This document shows positions 15,351 through 24,685 of a stretch of DNA of 64,000 bases, in pieces. Position 1 is the stretch's first letter. Each line of letters begins with the position of its first letter. Both the position numbers and the translations under genes were made by a program. Origin of the DNA: Treponema sp. (lineage in GTDB: Bacteria; Spirochaetota; Spirochaetia; Treponematales; Treponemataceae); the NCBI GenBank assembly GCA_024695475.1, contig JAILIC010000026.1:1-64000 (forward strand), in the 5' to 3' direction. The notes beneath the pieces were generated by a model. The model was not told the origin of the DNA and did no database searches. It saw only the letters and a list, made by a program, of their open reading frames with translations.

Positions 15351-17318
15351 ATGGCGAAAAAAAGTTTACAGGTTTTCAAAGAGTCTTATGCTTCTCTACG
15401 TGCGATTATTGATGCATCGCCTGCTCGTATGTTCTGGAAAGATTCCGACCGAAGATTTGTTGGAGTTAATAAAGCTTTCTTAGATTACTATGGTTTTGCT
15501 TCTGAAAACGAGTTGATTGGTAAAACTGATGAGGATATCGGTTGGAATGAGGATGTAGAAGGCTTTAAGGAGATGGAGATAGAAGTTCTCCAAAAGGGTA
15601 TTGCAAAGGACATTATTGGTCGTTGTTTATGTCACGGTGAATATCGTTCTATCCATGCAACAAAACAGCCGCTATTTGAAAATGGTGTTGTTGTAGGCCT
15701 TGTTGGTGTTTTTCAGGATATTACAGAACTCGTTAAGTATCAAAATGACTTAAAAAATGCTAGAGATAAAGCGGAAGCCGCAGCTCTTGCAAAGTCTCGT
15801 TTTTTATCAAATATGAGTCATGAAATCCGCACTCCGCTTAGTGCCATATTGGGACTTATCGAAATGCAAAAGCATGTGCTTGATGATAAGGCAACAATGA
15901 TGGATTACTTAGAAAAGGCCGAAGGTGCTTCAAAAGTGCTTTTATCGCTTGTTAATGATATTTTGGATATGTCGGCAATTGAAAATCATAAGATGAAGCT
16001 TGCAGAAGAAGTCTTTTCGTTAAAGGACTTGGTTTTTGGTGTTACCGACATTTATTATCCATTGTGCAAAAAGAAAAACATAGTCCTGTCCGTTCATTGT
16101 TTTAATATTACTCATGAGCTCTTTATTGGTGACCAGTATCGAATTCAACAGATTATTCTTAATTTGCTTAGTAATGCCTGTAAGTTTACTCCTGAAAATG
16201 GAAGCATCACCTTTGATGTGGGACAGTTGCATACTAAAGATAGCGTGACAGAACTGGCCATCAAAATAGCTGATACTGGCTGTGGCATGAGTGAAGAGTT
16301 TATGCAACGTATTTTTGGCGATTTTGAGCAGGAAGATCCTACAACAACGCGAAAATATGGTGGCAGTGGATTAGGATTGGCCATTACCAAAAATTTGACA
16401 GAATTAATGGGTGGCTCAATTTCTGTACAGAGCGTACAAGGTAAAGGAACCATTTTTACTTTGTCACTTCCGCTGAAAATTCCTCCTAATCAGCAGATGA
16501 AGTATAGTAAGGTTGCTCTTTCATCGGTATATATATTATTTATTGAGCCTGATCTGAGCAATGTATCGTATATCAGTAGAGTTTTTGATCAGATGGGAGT
16601 GCGTAATGATATTTGCATTAGTGTAGAGGAGGCTCTTGCCCGCTGTGGTGAACAAAATGAGCTTGGTGACCCCTATACCTATTGTCTGGTCGATGACGTT
16701 TTAGATGGATATGACCTAAAAAAACTGGTAACACAGTTACGTACAAAGCTTCCTAAAGAAACGCCTGTTACGCTGTTTGTTGGTGGCAACTCTTTAGAAA
16801 ACCGAAAGGAAGCGGAAATAATGGGAATCACTTCATATCTCAGTAAGCCGCTTTTTGCTTCAACCCTCTATGATTCAATTGTGTATCAAAAAGATAATCG
16901 AAAGCAATCTCGCACTGTTGCTCGTACCTATAATCTTAAGGGTATGTCTATCCTCGTGGTTGAAGATAATGAGCTTAATACGTTTATAGCGAAAAATTTG
17001 CTTGAGCAGTATGGGGCAACAGTTGATACTGCAGAAAATGGTTTGATTGGGTGTGAAAAGTTTCTTTCACATAAACCGGGTACTTATGATGCTATTCTTA
17101 TGGATATACAGATGCCTTTGCTTGATGGATACGAAGCAACAAAGAAAATCCGCTCTTGTGGAACTGCTGACTGTAAGACTATTCCTATCATAGCTTTGAC
17201 AGCAAATGTCTTTTTATCTGATGTATCATCCTGTCTTGCAGCTGGTATGAATGCACATGTATCAAAGCCACTGCAACCACAAGAAATCTATAATACACTG
17301 GTCAAATATAAAAAATAG
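15351..17318 (+). CDS. Cytosolic hybrid histidine kinase (PAS-HisKA-HATPase-REC-REC)
   Basis: 655 residues without membrane segments. A PAS domain covers about 12-130 (PARMFWKDSDRRFVGVNKAF). His157 lies in FLSNMSHEIRTPLS. HATPase motifs are NLLSNACKF, DTGCGMS and GGSGLGLAI. A first receiver (about 385-505) is divergent: FIEPD in place of the usual acidic pair, but with VDDVLDG and SKPL. A second, canonical receiver (about 525-650) has Asp585 in LMDIQMP. No partner is adjacent, so it may phosphorelay to a distant regulator. The PAS suggests a cytosolic ligand or redox signal. Confidence 0.92.
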   Translation: MAKKSLQVFKESYASLRAIIDASPARMFWKDSDRRFVGVNKAFLDYYGFASENELIGKTDEDIGWNEDVEGFKEMEIEVLQKGIAKDIIGRCLCHGEYRSIHATKQPLFENGVVVGLVGVFQDITELVKYQNDLKNARDKAEAAALAKSRFLSNMSHEIRTPLSAILGLIEMQKHVLDDKATMMDYLEKAEGASKVLLSLVNDILDMSAIENHKMKLAEEVFSLKDLVFGVTDIYYPLCKKKNIVLSVHCFNITHELFIGDQYRIQQIILNLLSNACKFTPENGSITFDVGQLHTKDSVTELAIKIADTGCGMSEEFMQRIFGDFEQEDPTTTRKYGGSGLGLAITKNLTELMGGSISVQSVQGKGTIFTLSLPLKIPPNQQMKYSKVALSSVYILFIEPDLSNVSYISRVFDQMGVRNDICISVEEALARCGEQNELGDPYTYCLVDDVLDGYDLKKLVTQLRTKLPKETPVTLFVGGNSLENRKEAEIMGITSYLSKPLFASTLYDSIVYQKDNRKQSRTVARTYNLKGMSILVVEDNELNTFIAKNLLEQYGATVDTAENGLIGCEKFLSHKPGTYDAILMDIQMPLLDGYEATKKIRSCGTADCKTIPIIALTANVFLSDVSSCLAAGMNAHVSKPLQPQEIYNTLVKYKK

Positions 17319-17422
17319 CAACGCAGATTTTAGCAGGCAGCTCAGTTTGATACTTGTGTTTTACTGTATATAAGGATACAATACTATCCATATTTGTAAA
17401 CAGAATTGAGGTGTATTGTAAA

Positions 17423-18670
17423 ATGAATGCAGCGCTTAAAACTCTGAAAGAACGGGGATTTTATCAGCAGTGTACTGATGTAGACGGTCTTTCAGCTCGC
17501 CTTGATGCGGGCCCCATTGCCTTTTATATTGGATGTGATCCAACTGGTCCCAGCCTTCATATTGGCCATATGGTTCCTTTCTTTGCTTTAAGACATCTGC
17601 GCGAAGCTGGCAATATTGGTGTTGCTCTGATTGGTGGTGGTACTGCACGTATTGGCGATCCGAGCGGCAAAACAGAAATGCGAAAAATGATTACGTATGA
17701 ACAAATTGACCAAAATGTCGAGCGTATTCATAAACAGCTTGATCGCTTTATCGGTTTTGATGGCAAGACAGCTTTTGCGGTTAATAATAAGGATTGGCTT
17801 GCAGATCTTAATTACATTGATTTTTTGCGTGACATTGGTTCTTGTTTTAGCGTTAACAAAATGCTTACTTTTGAAGCATATAAACAGCGTCTTGAGCGAG
17901 GTTTGTCATTTATCGAGTTTAACTATCAGTTGTTACAGGCATATGATTACTTGAATTTGCATCAGCGTCATAATTGTGTACTCCAGATTGGTGGCGATGA
18001 TCAGTGGGGTAATATTACGGCTGGTGTTGATCTTATTCGTCGTAAGCTTGGTGGTACTACAGAACTAAATGCTCAGCACGAGTGTTATGGTTTGACATTC
18101 CCATTGGTAACACGTAGTGATGGTAAAAAAATGGGTAAGACTGAAAAAGGTGCTATCTTCCTTGATCCTTCTCTTACCAGTATTTATGACTTCTTTCAGT
18201 ATTGGCGCAATGTTGCTGATCCTGATGTACGTAAGTTCTTCTTATTGTTTACATTCCTTCCTATCGAAGAGGTAGACAAGATTGTCAGCGGCAATATTAA
18301 TGAAGCTAAAGAGCGTCTTGCATACGAAGTTACTGCAATTATCCATGGTAAAGAAGAGGCTGATAAAGCTTTGGCTGGTGCTCGTGCAGCATTCAGCGGT
18401 CAGGGTGATAAGACTCAGATGCCTACTGTTGAGTTTGAAAAGGCTACACTTGATGCAGGTATTGGTGCTATCGACTTTTTCTTTACGGCAAAGATTGGTG
18501 GTGCAACAAAGAGTGATGTACGCCGTCTTATCCAGCAGGGTGGAGCTTCAGTCAATGGCAAAAATGTTTCTGATGTAAAGGCAACCTTTACCACTAACGA
18601 TGCTGATGATGATGGCGAGTTTGTATTGCAGGCTGGTAAAAAGAAGTTTGTCCGTGTTGTACTAAAGTAA
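17423..18670 (+). CDS. tyrS: Tyrosyl-tRNA synthetase
   Basis: 415 residues from the ATG at 17423, which has a GAGGTG ribosome site; the longer frame from 17354 has none. Class I signatures are HIGH at PSLHIGHM and KKMGKT in place of KMSKS. The tyrosine-binding and dimer segments (YDYLNLHQRHNCVLQIGGDDQWGN) are present. A C-terminal S4 RNA-binding domain ends the protein (DVRRLIQQGGASVNG). It charges tRNA-Tyr. The short leader has only a small GGATA/TATCC hairpin and no T-box features. Confidence 0.96.
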   Translation: MNAALKTLKERGFYQQCTDVDGLSARLDAGPIAFYIGCDPTGPSLHIGHMVPFFALRHLREAGNIGVALIGGGTARIGDPSGKTEMRKMITYEQIDQNVERIHKQLDRFIGFDGKTAFAVNNKDWLADLNYIDFLRDIGSCFSVNKMLTFEAYKQRLERGLSFIEFNYQLLQAYDYLNLHQRHNCVLQIGGDDQWGNITAGVDLIRRKLGGTTELNAQHECYGLTFPLVTRSDGKKMGKTEKGAIFLDPSLTSIYDFFQYWRNVADPDVRKFFLLFTFLPIEEVDKIVSGNINEAKERLAYEVTAIIHGKEEADKALAGARAAFSGQGDKTQMPTVEFEKATLDAGIGAIDFFFTAKIGGATKSDVRRLIQQGGASVNGKNVSDVKATFTTNDADDDGEFVLQAGKKKFVRVVLK

Positions 18671-18721
18671 ACAAAACAACGCTTGTCGTCTTTTTTGCAG
18701 GTTGTAATAACCTGTATATAA

Positions 18722-18771
18722 AAAAAGCTGTCCTTAAAGTTGAAGATTTTCAACAAGGGGCAGCCTTTTTT
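18722..18771. terminator. Bidirectional terminator between tyrS and the ParB-like gene
   Basis: GCTGTCCTT pairs with AAGGGGCAGC (two wobble pairs), with an inner GTTGAA/TTCAAC stem, flanked by A6 on the left and T6 on the right. It can stop transcripts from both convergent genes. Confidence 0.8.
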
Positions 18772-18780
18772 ATATGCCTT

Positions 18781-19200
18781 TTATTTTTTGAATAGTGATA
18801 TAAAGGAATGCCATATCCGTGTAAATAAACGCTGGAGTGCATTGACAATACGCCAAAAAAACGTAGGATTTTGCAATCGAAAGAGCCGCTTATACCCAGC
18901 AAGTAGTTCTGCATCGGAAAAGGGCTTTCGTTGATTGTTTTCTTCGATTTCCATTTCTAATTGAGTAAGTGGATCGATATCATCAATGATGATTGCATTG
19001 ATCTTGGTCCACCCAAGTTGCTTAGCGGCCTGAAGTCGACGTTCACCTGCAATAAGCTCATGCTTATTGTTTAAGGTGATGGGATTTAAAAGTCCATACC
19101 GCCGAAGACTGTCTTTTAGTGACTCTAAATCTCCTAAATCTTTGCGGACTCTTTTTGCAATCTTTATGTCGCTAATATTAATCAGCAAACTTTTCTCCAC
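18781..19200 (-). CDS. Short ParB-like protein with C-terminal amphipathic helix
   Basis: 139 residues from a GTG start, three bases past the PBP1A stop. Residues 5-100 are a ParB N-terminal CTP/nuclease-type domain (ISDIKIAKRVRKDLGD, LIAGERRLQAAKQLGW, EIEENNQRKPFSDAE). The usual helix-turn-helix and dimerisation domains are absent. Instead the tail NPTFFWRIVNALQRLFTRIWHSFISLFKK looks like a basic, aromatic amphipathic helix that may bind membrane (run at residues 111-139). It may be a ParB-derived envelope regulator rather than a segregation protein; its coupling to PBP1A suggests a link with cell-wall growth. Confidence 0.8.
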   Translation of the reverse strand: MEKSLLINISDIKIAKRVRKDLGDLESLKDSLRRYGLLNPITLNNKHELIAGERRLQAAKQLGWTKINAIIIDDIDPLTQLEMEIEENNQRKPFSDAELLAGYKRLFRLQNPTFFWRIVNALQRLFTRIWHSFISLFKK

Positions 19201-19203
19201 GTA

Positions 19204-21849
19204 CTAATCCAATAAGTAATTATAATCTGGAGGTACGGTATTTTCTACTGTATCTTCATCGATATCATCAAAAATATAGGCACGGCGTGAAGATCGAGAA
19301 TACGTTGGTCTACTATACGTATCATCATCTTCTTCATCGTTTTCTTCTTCTTCAATGCCTGCTTGTCTAATGGCGTTCCAGTCAATAGTAAGCGGTTTTG
19401 TGTCTGTAGTAGGCTGCAGGGTAGTTGCACCTGATTGATACATAGCCTTTTGCAAACGACCGATCGCAATATTACGCATACTTGAATTTGAGTGGTAGGT
19501 ACACGTAGTTGTTGGTTGTGTACCGTCTAAGAACCATAAAGTGACTTGATGGTCTTCACATTCTGGAGTAAGTAATTGACCACTATCAGAGCAAACAGTG
19601 ACCGACGTAACTCCTGATACTGGTTTAGGGAAATTCTTCATCGGAAGTCCCTGATGAATTGCCTGGAAGTAATCACCCCATGCAACACCAGAAAGGGTAG
19701 AACCAGTAAGACGTGTGCCTAATGACTGACCTGGCTTATCAAATCCAAACCAAAATGCTGCGGTGTAATAAGGAGAGTAACCAACTGCCCATGCATCTGC
19801 CCAGTTTTGTGTGGTACCTGTTTTACCTGCGGCTGGCATAGTAAATGAGTGTCCATTTTCGTCGGTGTAGGTAAATTTAGAGCCCTGTAACCGCCAGTTA
19901 ATTGAAGCTCTACTTGCACCATATGCAAGAGTACCAGATTTAACGGTGTTTTCAAGCAATTTAGTCATGACAAAAGCTGTCTGCGGTGAAATGACCTGTA
20001 TATCAGAACCTTTTGCCTGCTGCTTTTCACGTATAGTACGTTCTGGATTAAATGCTATGTTGCCATTGCGATCTTCGACGGTACGTATTGCCATTGGGGT
20101 TACTTCTTTACCACTGTTTGCAAATACTGCATAGGCTCGGGCAATTTCGACAGGACGAACGGAACAGACGCCCAATCCTATTGGATATCCAGGAACAAAA
20201 GCACGTGATGGTAATTCTTCTTGGGAAATACCAAGCAATTTGACCGCCCTGTTGATTGCCGCATCAAATCCAATGCTATCAAGAATCTTTAATGATGGCA
20301 CGTTCATTGAGTGGGCGAGCGCATACCAGAGCTGAACATTGCCCATCCACTCACCACGGAAGTTTTGTGGAATATATGGCTTACCGTCTGCGGTGTGGAA
20401 TACGATTGGAGTATCCGATATTACCGATGCGGCGGTGAAGTTACGGGAGTCTATTGCTGCTGAGTAATATAACGGCTTAAATGAAGAACCGGGCTGTACC
20501 TTTGCTTGTATAGCACGGATAAGCTGATTGTCCTGGTCAAACTTGCTGCCACCTACCATTGCGGTGATGTAGCCGGTATTGTTTTCCAAGGAAATCATGG
20601 TTCCTTCAATAGTGGTCTTTTCTTTTGACTGTTTTGATACGGCATTAGCCCTGTTGACTATGCCTAATTTAAGGTTGTCCAATCCAAAAAGCATTGATGA
20701 TATGTCAAGGATAGGATTGATGACTTCGATATAGTCTTTGTTTGCCTGATATGCATTACGTTGTTCTGATACCTTGAGACCTGGCAGGTTAAATACCAAT
20801 GCCAGCAACTCTGACATCGGCACGTACGTTTTTATATCTGATTTTTCACGTCTGGCGGTGTCTTCACGATAAATATTGTTTGCATTTGCAATGTATTTAT
20901 CCATGATTTGCTGCGCGGCATACTGATGAGACAGATTTAATGTCGTATTTACGGTAAAGCCACCGGTATAGAGATCGTCTGATCCATAGAGCATGGCACT
21001 AAATTCTCGTCTGACATATTCACTAAACCAAGGAGCTTTGTCGTCACGCATAAAATAGGCGGAAGCACTGGTACGGGAGTAGTCAAAGTTACGCCAGTAT
21101 GCGTCAAAAGAATCTTCGGCCTGTTCTTGTGTCAGGTATCCCTCGTTAACCATGGACATAAGGACTGTTTGCTGTCTTTCGCGTGCCCGGTTTGGATGGT
21201 CAAAAGGATTATAAAATGCAGGGTTTGACAATTGGATAACAAGAATTGCCGCTTCTGCTGGAGTTATTTCTTCGGCGCTATGTCCAAAGTAGTATTTTGA
21301 TGCTGCATTGACACCATAGGTACCGCCACCAAAATATATCTTGTTGAGGTAGAGCTCCAGAATCTCGTTTTTAGAGTATCGGCGCTCCATCTGAATAGCC
21401 CACCACAATTCCTTGAGCTTTCGCTTTATGGAGTAGTCAGAGCGATCACAGTATATGGTACCGGCAATTTGCTGTGTCAGTGTGGATCCGCCACCAAGTG
21501 ACATGTGCAGCAATTTTCCGACGACGGCACGTACCAGTGCTTTTACGCTAAAACCGTGGTGCTTGTAAAAGATACGGTCTTCACGGGTGATAAGTGCATC
21601 AATCATGTGCTGTGGAAGTTGTCCGAGCGAAATGATTTCACGTTTTTCGTCTGAAGCAAATTCGGTGATAAGCTCACCATTTATATCTAATAATTTTGTA
21701 GGAAGCGCAGTAGAAAATTCAGTAAATTCTTCATTATTTTTTATATTGATGGTGGCGGCGATTCCGGCACCGAGAGAGGCTCCCATAACTATTGCACCAA
21801 TAAATAAAATGAGAGCGAGTGCAATAGTAGTACCCTTTATCTTAGTCAT
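19204..21849 (-). CDS. Penicillin-binding protein 1A, bifunctional
   Basis: About 881 residues from the Met at 21849, directly before the membrane anchor (TIALALILFIGAIVMGASLG); a longer frame to 21945 adds an improbable N-terminus. The glycosyltransferase GT51 domain has EDRIFYKHHGF, GGGSTLTQQIA and KELWWAIQMERRYSKNEILELYLN. The transpeptidase has SSFK (PGSSFKPLYY), SMN (AHSMNVPSL) and KTGTT (AAGKTGTTQNWADAW). An acidic disordered tail follows (EEEENDEEDDD). It polymerises and crosslinks peptidoglycan on the periplasmic side. The ribosome site is weak. Confidence 0.94.
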   Translation of the reverse strand: MTKIKGTTIALALILFIGAIVMGASLGAGIAATINIKNNEEFTEFSTALPTKLLDINGELITEFASDEKREIISLGQLPQHMIDALITREDRIFYKHHGFSVKALVRAVVGKLLHMSLGGGSTLTQQIAGTIYCDRSDYSIKRKLKELWWAIQMERRYSKNEILELYLNKIYFGGGTYGVNAASKYYFGHSAEEITPAEAAILVIQLSNPAFYNPFDHPNRARERQQTVLMSMVNEGYLTQEQAEDSFDAYWRNFDYSRTSASAYFMRDDKAPWFSEYVRREFSAMLYGSDDLYTGGFTVNTTLNLSHQYAAQQIMDKYIANANNIYREDTARREKSDIKTYVPMSELLALVFNLPGLKVSEQRNAYQANKDYIEVINPILDISSMLFGLDNLKLGIVNRANAVSKQSKEKTTIEGTMISLENNTGYITAMVGGSKFDQDNQLIRAIQAKVQPGSSFKPLYYSAAIDSRNFTAASVISDTPIVFHTADGKPYIPQNFRGEWMGNVQLWYALAHSMNVPSLKILDSIGFDAAINRAVKLLGISQEELPSRAFVPGYPIGLGVCSVRPVEIARAYAVFANSGKEVTPMAIRTVEDRNGNIAFNPERTIREKQQAKGSDIQVISPQTAFVMTKLLENTVKSGTLAYGASRASINWRLQGSKFTYTDENGHSFTMPAAGKTGTTQNWADAWAVGYSPYYTAAFWFGFDKPGQSLGTRLTGSTLSGVAWGDYFQAIHQGLPMKNFPKPVSGVTSVTVCSDSGQLLTPECEDHQVTLWFLDGTQPTTTCTYHSNSSMRNIAIGRLQKAMYQSGATTLQPTTDTKPLTIDWNAIRQAGIEEEENDEEDDDTYSRPTYSRSSRRAYIFDDIDEDTVENTVPPDYNYLLD

Positions 21850-21904
21850 ATCACTAAGCATAAAAAAATAGTGATTTTGTGTCAACGTGTACGAAATGGC
21901 TACT

Positions 21905-22019
21905 ACAACAGGGAGTAAAAAAAATGGCCGGCTGTTGCCGGCCAATGCCCATCAGGCAGTCGGGAACATGGGTGGGAGGGGAAAATGTTCCCGACGTTTA
22001 AAGTATCGTCCCCTGTTGT
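21905..22019 (-). ncRNA. Multi-branched structured RNA region with internal terminator
   Basis: An outer pair of arms (CCCTGTTGT at 22011-22019 against ACAACAGGG at 21905-21913) encloses three hairpins. These are a perfect 11-bp stem GTCGGGAACAT/ATGTTCCCGAC (21959-21995), a small TGCC/GGCA, and GGCCGGC/GCCGGCC (21926-21943). On the minus strand the last stem is followed by ATTTTTTTT, a textbook terminator. The simplest role is 3' end of the upstream mRNA, but the extra folding is more than a terminator needs. A separate small RNA is possible. Confidence 0.5.
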
Positions 22020-22036
22020 AAAAAACTTTACTGTTT

Positions 22037-23026
22037 TTATTCAGATTCAGTAACAGTTGCGTCAATTTCAAATGAAATGGTATACGATCTTCCCATTACT
22101 GCCGTAATTGTCTTTGTCAGTTCATAATTGCCGAGGACAAATCGTACGATATGTTCTCCTTCGGTAATCGTAAATGGATTTGCGGTGTTTTCGACTCTGG
22201 AACCATCAAAAAATACTTGGATATTTGCTGGTGCAACTATTTTTGCGGTAGGTGCAATGTCACGCAGTTCTATGTCGATGATGTTGGTTTTTGCTTGTTC
22301 GATACGGATAGTACGTATTTCACTACGATATGAGTCCGAGACAAGGGATAGCGTATGTACTCCCGTTGGCAGCAGGAGTCCTTTGTCTGTAACATCATAG
22401 GCGGTGTTATCGATAAAGACGGTATAACCTGTTACTTGCTGGCGGGCACTTGTTGCATGGATAATCAGTCGTCCCAAGTCGCGGAGAATTGGCTTAACAG
22501 TTATTTCTAACTCTGCATTGCTAAAGTCATCAGGAACCCCTTTCATTGCCTGCTGAAAACGTATTAAAAATGAGCGATCTGCCGTACTTGGTATTTTATT
22601 CATCTTTGTGGCATACGGAGTATCTTTTATAGTGTTTTTATCTGAAAAAGGCACGTCCAGTGACCAGGAGAGCTTTGAGGGGAGTGTCCCTAGTACCAGT
22701 GATGAACCGCTGTAGTCAATCGTAGATTCGCTCGGGGCTGGTGAGATACTGTCAAAAAAAGTCCAGGCTACAGAATCTTGCCAGCTGGCAACGATCTGAG
22801 GAATTTTTATTTCTATCTCGATTCCCTGTACGAAGGTTAAGTCTTGTGGCAAATGGATAGCAACAGCATCTGAAATACCGACTCGCTGTGATTGTGACGG
22901 TCCGGTCTCAGAGACAGTGAAGACTGCTGTCTTATGTACGCGAAATGATTCTCCTGTCAAAAGGGCTGTATCCAAGGATGCAAAAAGTAATGCCCCTGTG
23001 GTCAGAAACAAAAATCGTTTGTTCAT
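22037..23026 (-). CDS. Exported PEGA-like protein
   Basis: 329 residues with a signal peptide (KRFLFLTTGALLFASLDTALLT). The C-terminal half has two PEGA-type beta repeats (YTVFIDNTAYDVTDKGLLLPTGVHTLSLVSD at about 200-230; ANIQVFFDGSRVENTANPFTITEGEHIVRFV at about 267-298). These fold like small Ig-type surface modules. The N-terminal region is unknown. It lies 10 bases after the M23 peptidase gene, in an envelope operon. Function is probably structural or in envelope maintenance. Confidence 0.75.
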   Translation of the reverse strand: MNKRFLFLTTGALLFASLDTALLTGESFRVHKTAVFTVSETGPSQSQRVGISDAVAIHLPQDLTFVQGIEIEIKIPQIVASWQDSVAWTFFDSISPAPSESTIDYSGSSLVLGTLPSKLSWSLDVPFSDKNTIKDTPYATKMNKIPSTADRSFLIRFQQAMKGVPDDFSNAELEITVKPILRDLGRLIIHATSARQQVTGYTVFIDNTAYDVTDKGLLLPTGVHTLSLVSDSYRSEIRTIRIEQAKTNIIDIELRDIAPTAKIVAPANIQVFFDGSRVENTANPFTITEGEHIVRFVLGNYELTKTITAVMGRSYTISFEIDATVTESE

Positions 23027-23036
23027 ACGCCAGTAA

Positions 23037-23990
23037 CTACCTACTCTTGAGTAAAGATTGCGGGTTGGTCGAGACGTTATTTATACGGATTTCAAAATGC
23101 AGATGAGGACCTGTTGCAGCCCCTGTCATTCCTACTTTGCCAATTTCTCGTCCTGTAGAAACATAATCGCCCTGCTGGAGTAGAATTTTTGATAAATGTG
23201 CATAAACACTGGTCATGGCGTTGTCATGTTTTAAAATGATATAGTTGCCAAAGATAGGATCGTTGTATCCACATTCAAGTGCAGTACCACTTTTGCAGGC
23301 ATATACACTTGTTCCTTCTGGGGCGGCCATATCAATACCCTTATGCATTTTCCATTTTCCAGAAATCGGACTGATTCTCATCCCATACGAAGAAGAAAGC
23401 CAATAGTTGTCGAGTGGCATTCGTAATGACGTATCAAGAAAAAAAGCACGCTCGGTGGCATCAAAACGTTCGTTTTCGAGAAAATAAAAAACTTTACCAT
23501 TTATAGTATACCATAGTTTATTCTTATCTTCCAATACTTTAAGATAATTTTTTTGAATTAATATCTCTAAAGAGTTATTGGGTGTTTTGGTCACAAATAT
23601 ACCGGCCGCAGTTGGCAGTAAAAGTACTTTATTGGCTAGTGGTGTGGTGCTGCTTGGAATAGAATTAAGGGTTGCTATTGTGTCGTACGGAATAGAACAG
23701 GAGGCTGCAATGGTAAAAATCGTATCTTTTTCAGTTGCTTTGTAGCTGTAAAATGTTACAAATGGTGGCGTGTGTTTTGCGGCGTCTTTGTAGCTTTGTT
23801 CTACATCTGCACAGTATTGTTTGTAGATCTGAGCGGCTTCTTTATCTTTTGAGTGAAAGTCTTTTATACGTGGCGCATTTGCTACAGATATGTTTGTCTG
23901 CGTATACGCTGTAACAAGGGGGAGTAGCAAATAGAGAAGGTACCATAACGACTTCTTAATGTTCACGATAGGCAAAGGTACACAGACCAA
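23037..23990 (-). CDS. LysM-M23 metalloendopeptidase, exported
   Basis: A signal segment (IKKSLWYLLYLLLPLVTAYTQ) is followed by a LysM-like module (about 83-135; TIFTIAASCSIPYDTIATLN) and a C-terminal LytM/M23 domain. The zinc motifs are visible: HKGIDMAAPEG, VYAH, and HLHFEIR. The enzyme should cut peptidoglycan crossbridges, or activate other hydrolases if inactive. The start is unclear: TTG at 23990 or GTG at 23966, both inside the end of the preceding gene and neither with a ribosome site, so translational coupling is likely. Confidence 0.87.
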   Translation of the reverse strand: MVCVPLPIVNIKKSLWYLLYLLLPLVTAYTQTNISVANAPRIKDFHSKDKEAAQIYKQYCADVEQSYKDAAKHTPPFVTFYSYKATEKDTIFTIAASCSIPYDTIATLNSIPSSTTPLANKVLLLPTAAGIFVTKTPNNSLEILIQKNYLKVLEDKNKLWYTINGKVFYFLENERFDATERAFFLDTSLRMPLDNYWLSSSYGMRISPISGKWKMHKGIDMAAPEGTSVYACKSGTALECGYNDPIFGNYIILKHDNAMTSVYAHLSKILLQQGDYVSTGREIGKVGMTGAATGPHLHFEIRINNVSTNPQSLLKSR

Positions 23991-24342
23991 AAAGTAAAAA
24001 TGATACTAACAGGACAGGAATACACAGTATCCGGTGTCCTGCAAAAACACAGGCAACACAAGCTGTTAGTGTTGCAATAAGTATAAGTATTTGGAAGATA
24101 CGGCGTAATAAAACTGCTTTTGGTGTTTTTTTACAGATACGATACAAGCGATATCCACAAAAAAGTGTTATAAGAATAAAAACAACGGTGGTATATACTG
24201 AGGGAGCTTTTGTCGCAAAGTACCAGAGTGGTAAGACGATGATACTGCCAATTACGAGGCAGAGTGCAAGAAGCATGAGTATTTTAAAAATAAAATAGAG
24301 TAAGTTTTTATAGCCATTGATAATTTGTTGTAGTTTTGTCAT
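23956..24342 (-). CDS. Small multi-pass membrane protein
   Basis: 128 residues from the Met at 24342. Four hydrophobic segments are visible (FKILMLLALCLVIGSIIVLP; TTVVFILITLFCGYRLY; IFQILILIATLTACVACVF; LCIPVLLVSFLLFGLCTF). No family recognised. It overlaps the start of the M23 peptidase gene by 35 bases, so the two are translationally coupled and may work together in the envelope. Confidence 0.7.
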   Translation of the reverse strand: MTKLQQIINGYKNLLYFIFKILMLLALCLVIGSIIVLPLWYFATKAPSVYTTVVFILITLFCGYRLYRICKKTPKAVLLRRIFQILILIATLTACVACVFAGHRILCIPVLLVSFLLFGLCTFAYREH

Positions 24343-24366
24343 AGATATATGTAAAACAGTACAAAT

Positions 24367-24404
24367 AAAAAAAGACTTTTGCAAGATGCAAAAGTCTTTT
24401 TTCT
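24367..24404. terminator. Bidirectional terminator after the ferredoxin gene
   Basis: A perfect 15-bp stem (AAAAAAGACTTTTGC and its complement) with loop AAGAT. Read on the minus strand it ends the ferredoxin transcript with a T-run. Confidence 0.88.
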
Positions 24405-24428
24405 AAGCAATAGCCATATAGCTATAAT

Positions 24429-24599
24429 TTATGCTTCAACGATAGCTTCTGCTGGGCATTCTGATGCACATGTACCGCAGCTGATGCATTTGTCAGCATC
24501 AATCTGGCGTGCATTACCTGCATCACTGATTGCTCCAACTGGGCAGTCTGGTTCGCATGTTCCGCAATTTACACATTTGTCTGTTACTTTGTAAGCCAT
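24429..24599 (-). CDS. 2[4Fe-4S] ferredoxin, 56 aa
   Basis: A short gene with SD AAAGGAG. The product has two classical CxxCxxCxxxCP motifs (CVNCGTCEPDCP near residue 9; CISCGTCASECP near residue 38), the pseudo-symmetric clostridial ferredoxin pattern. It carries low-potential electrons for fermentation enzymes. Own terminator and probably own promoter. Confidence 0.95.
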   Translation of the reverse strand: MAYKVTDKCVNCGTCEPDCPVGAISDAGNARQIDADKCISCGTCASECPAEAIVEA

Positions 24600-24685
24600 A
24601 TCGTTCTCCTTTAAAGAATAATCTACCTTTAATAAACTATATAGTAATATTTTGTTGACAGCAAGGTAAAAATTGTTACGGTATG

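Noticed and set aside
17319..17422. T-box riboswitch before tyrS
   Set aside because: Only about 100 bases with a single small hairpin; no specifier loop, T-box sequence or terminator/antiterminator pair.
18781..19200. Chromosome-partition ParB
   Set aside because: No helix-turn-helix or C-terminal dimerisation domain, no parA neighbour and no parS-like sites were seen.
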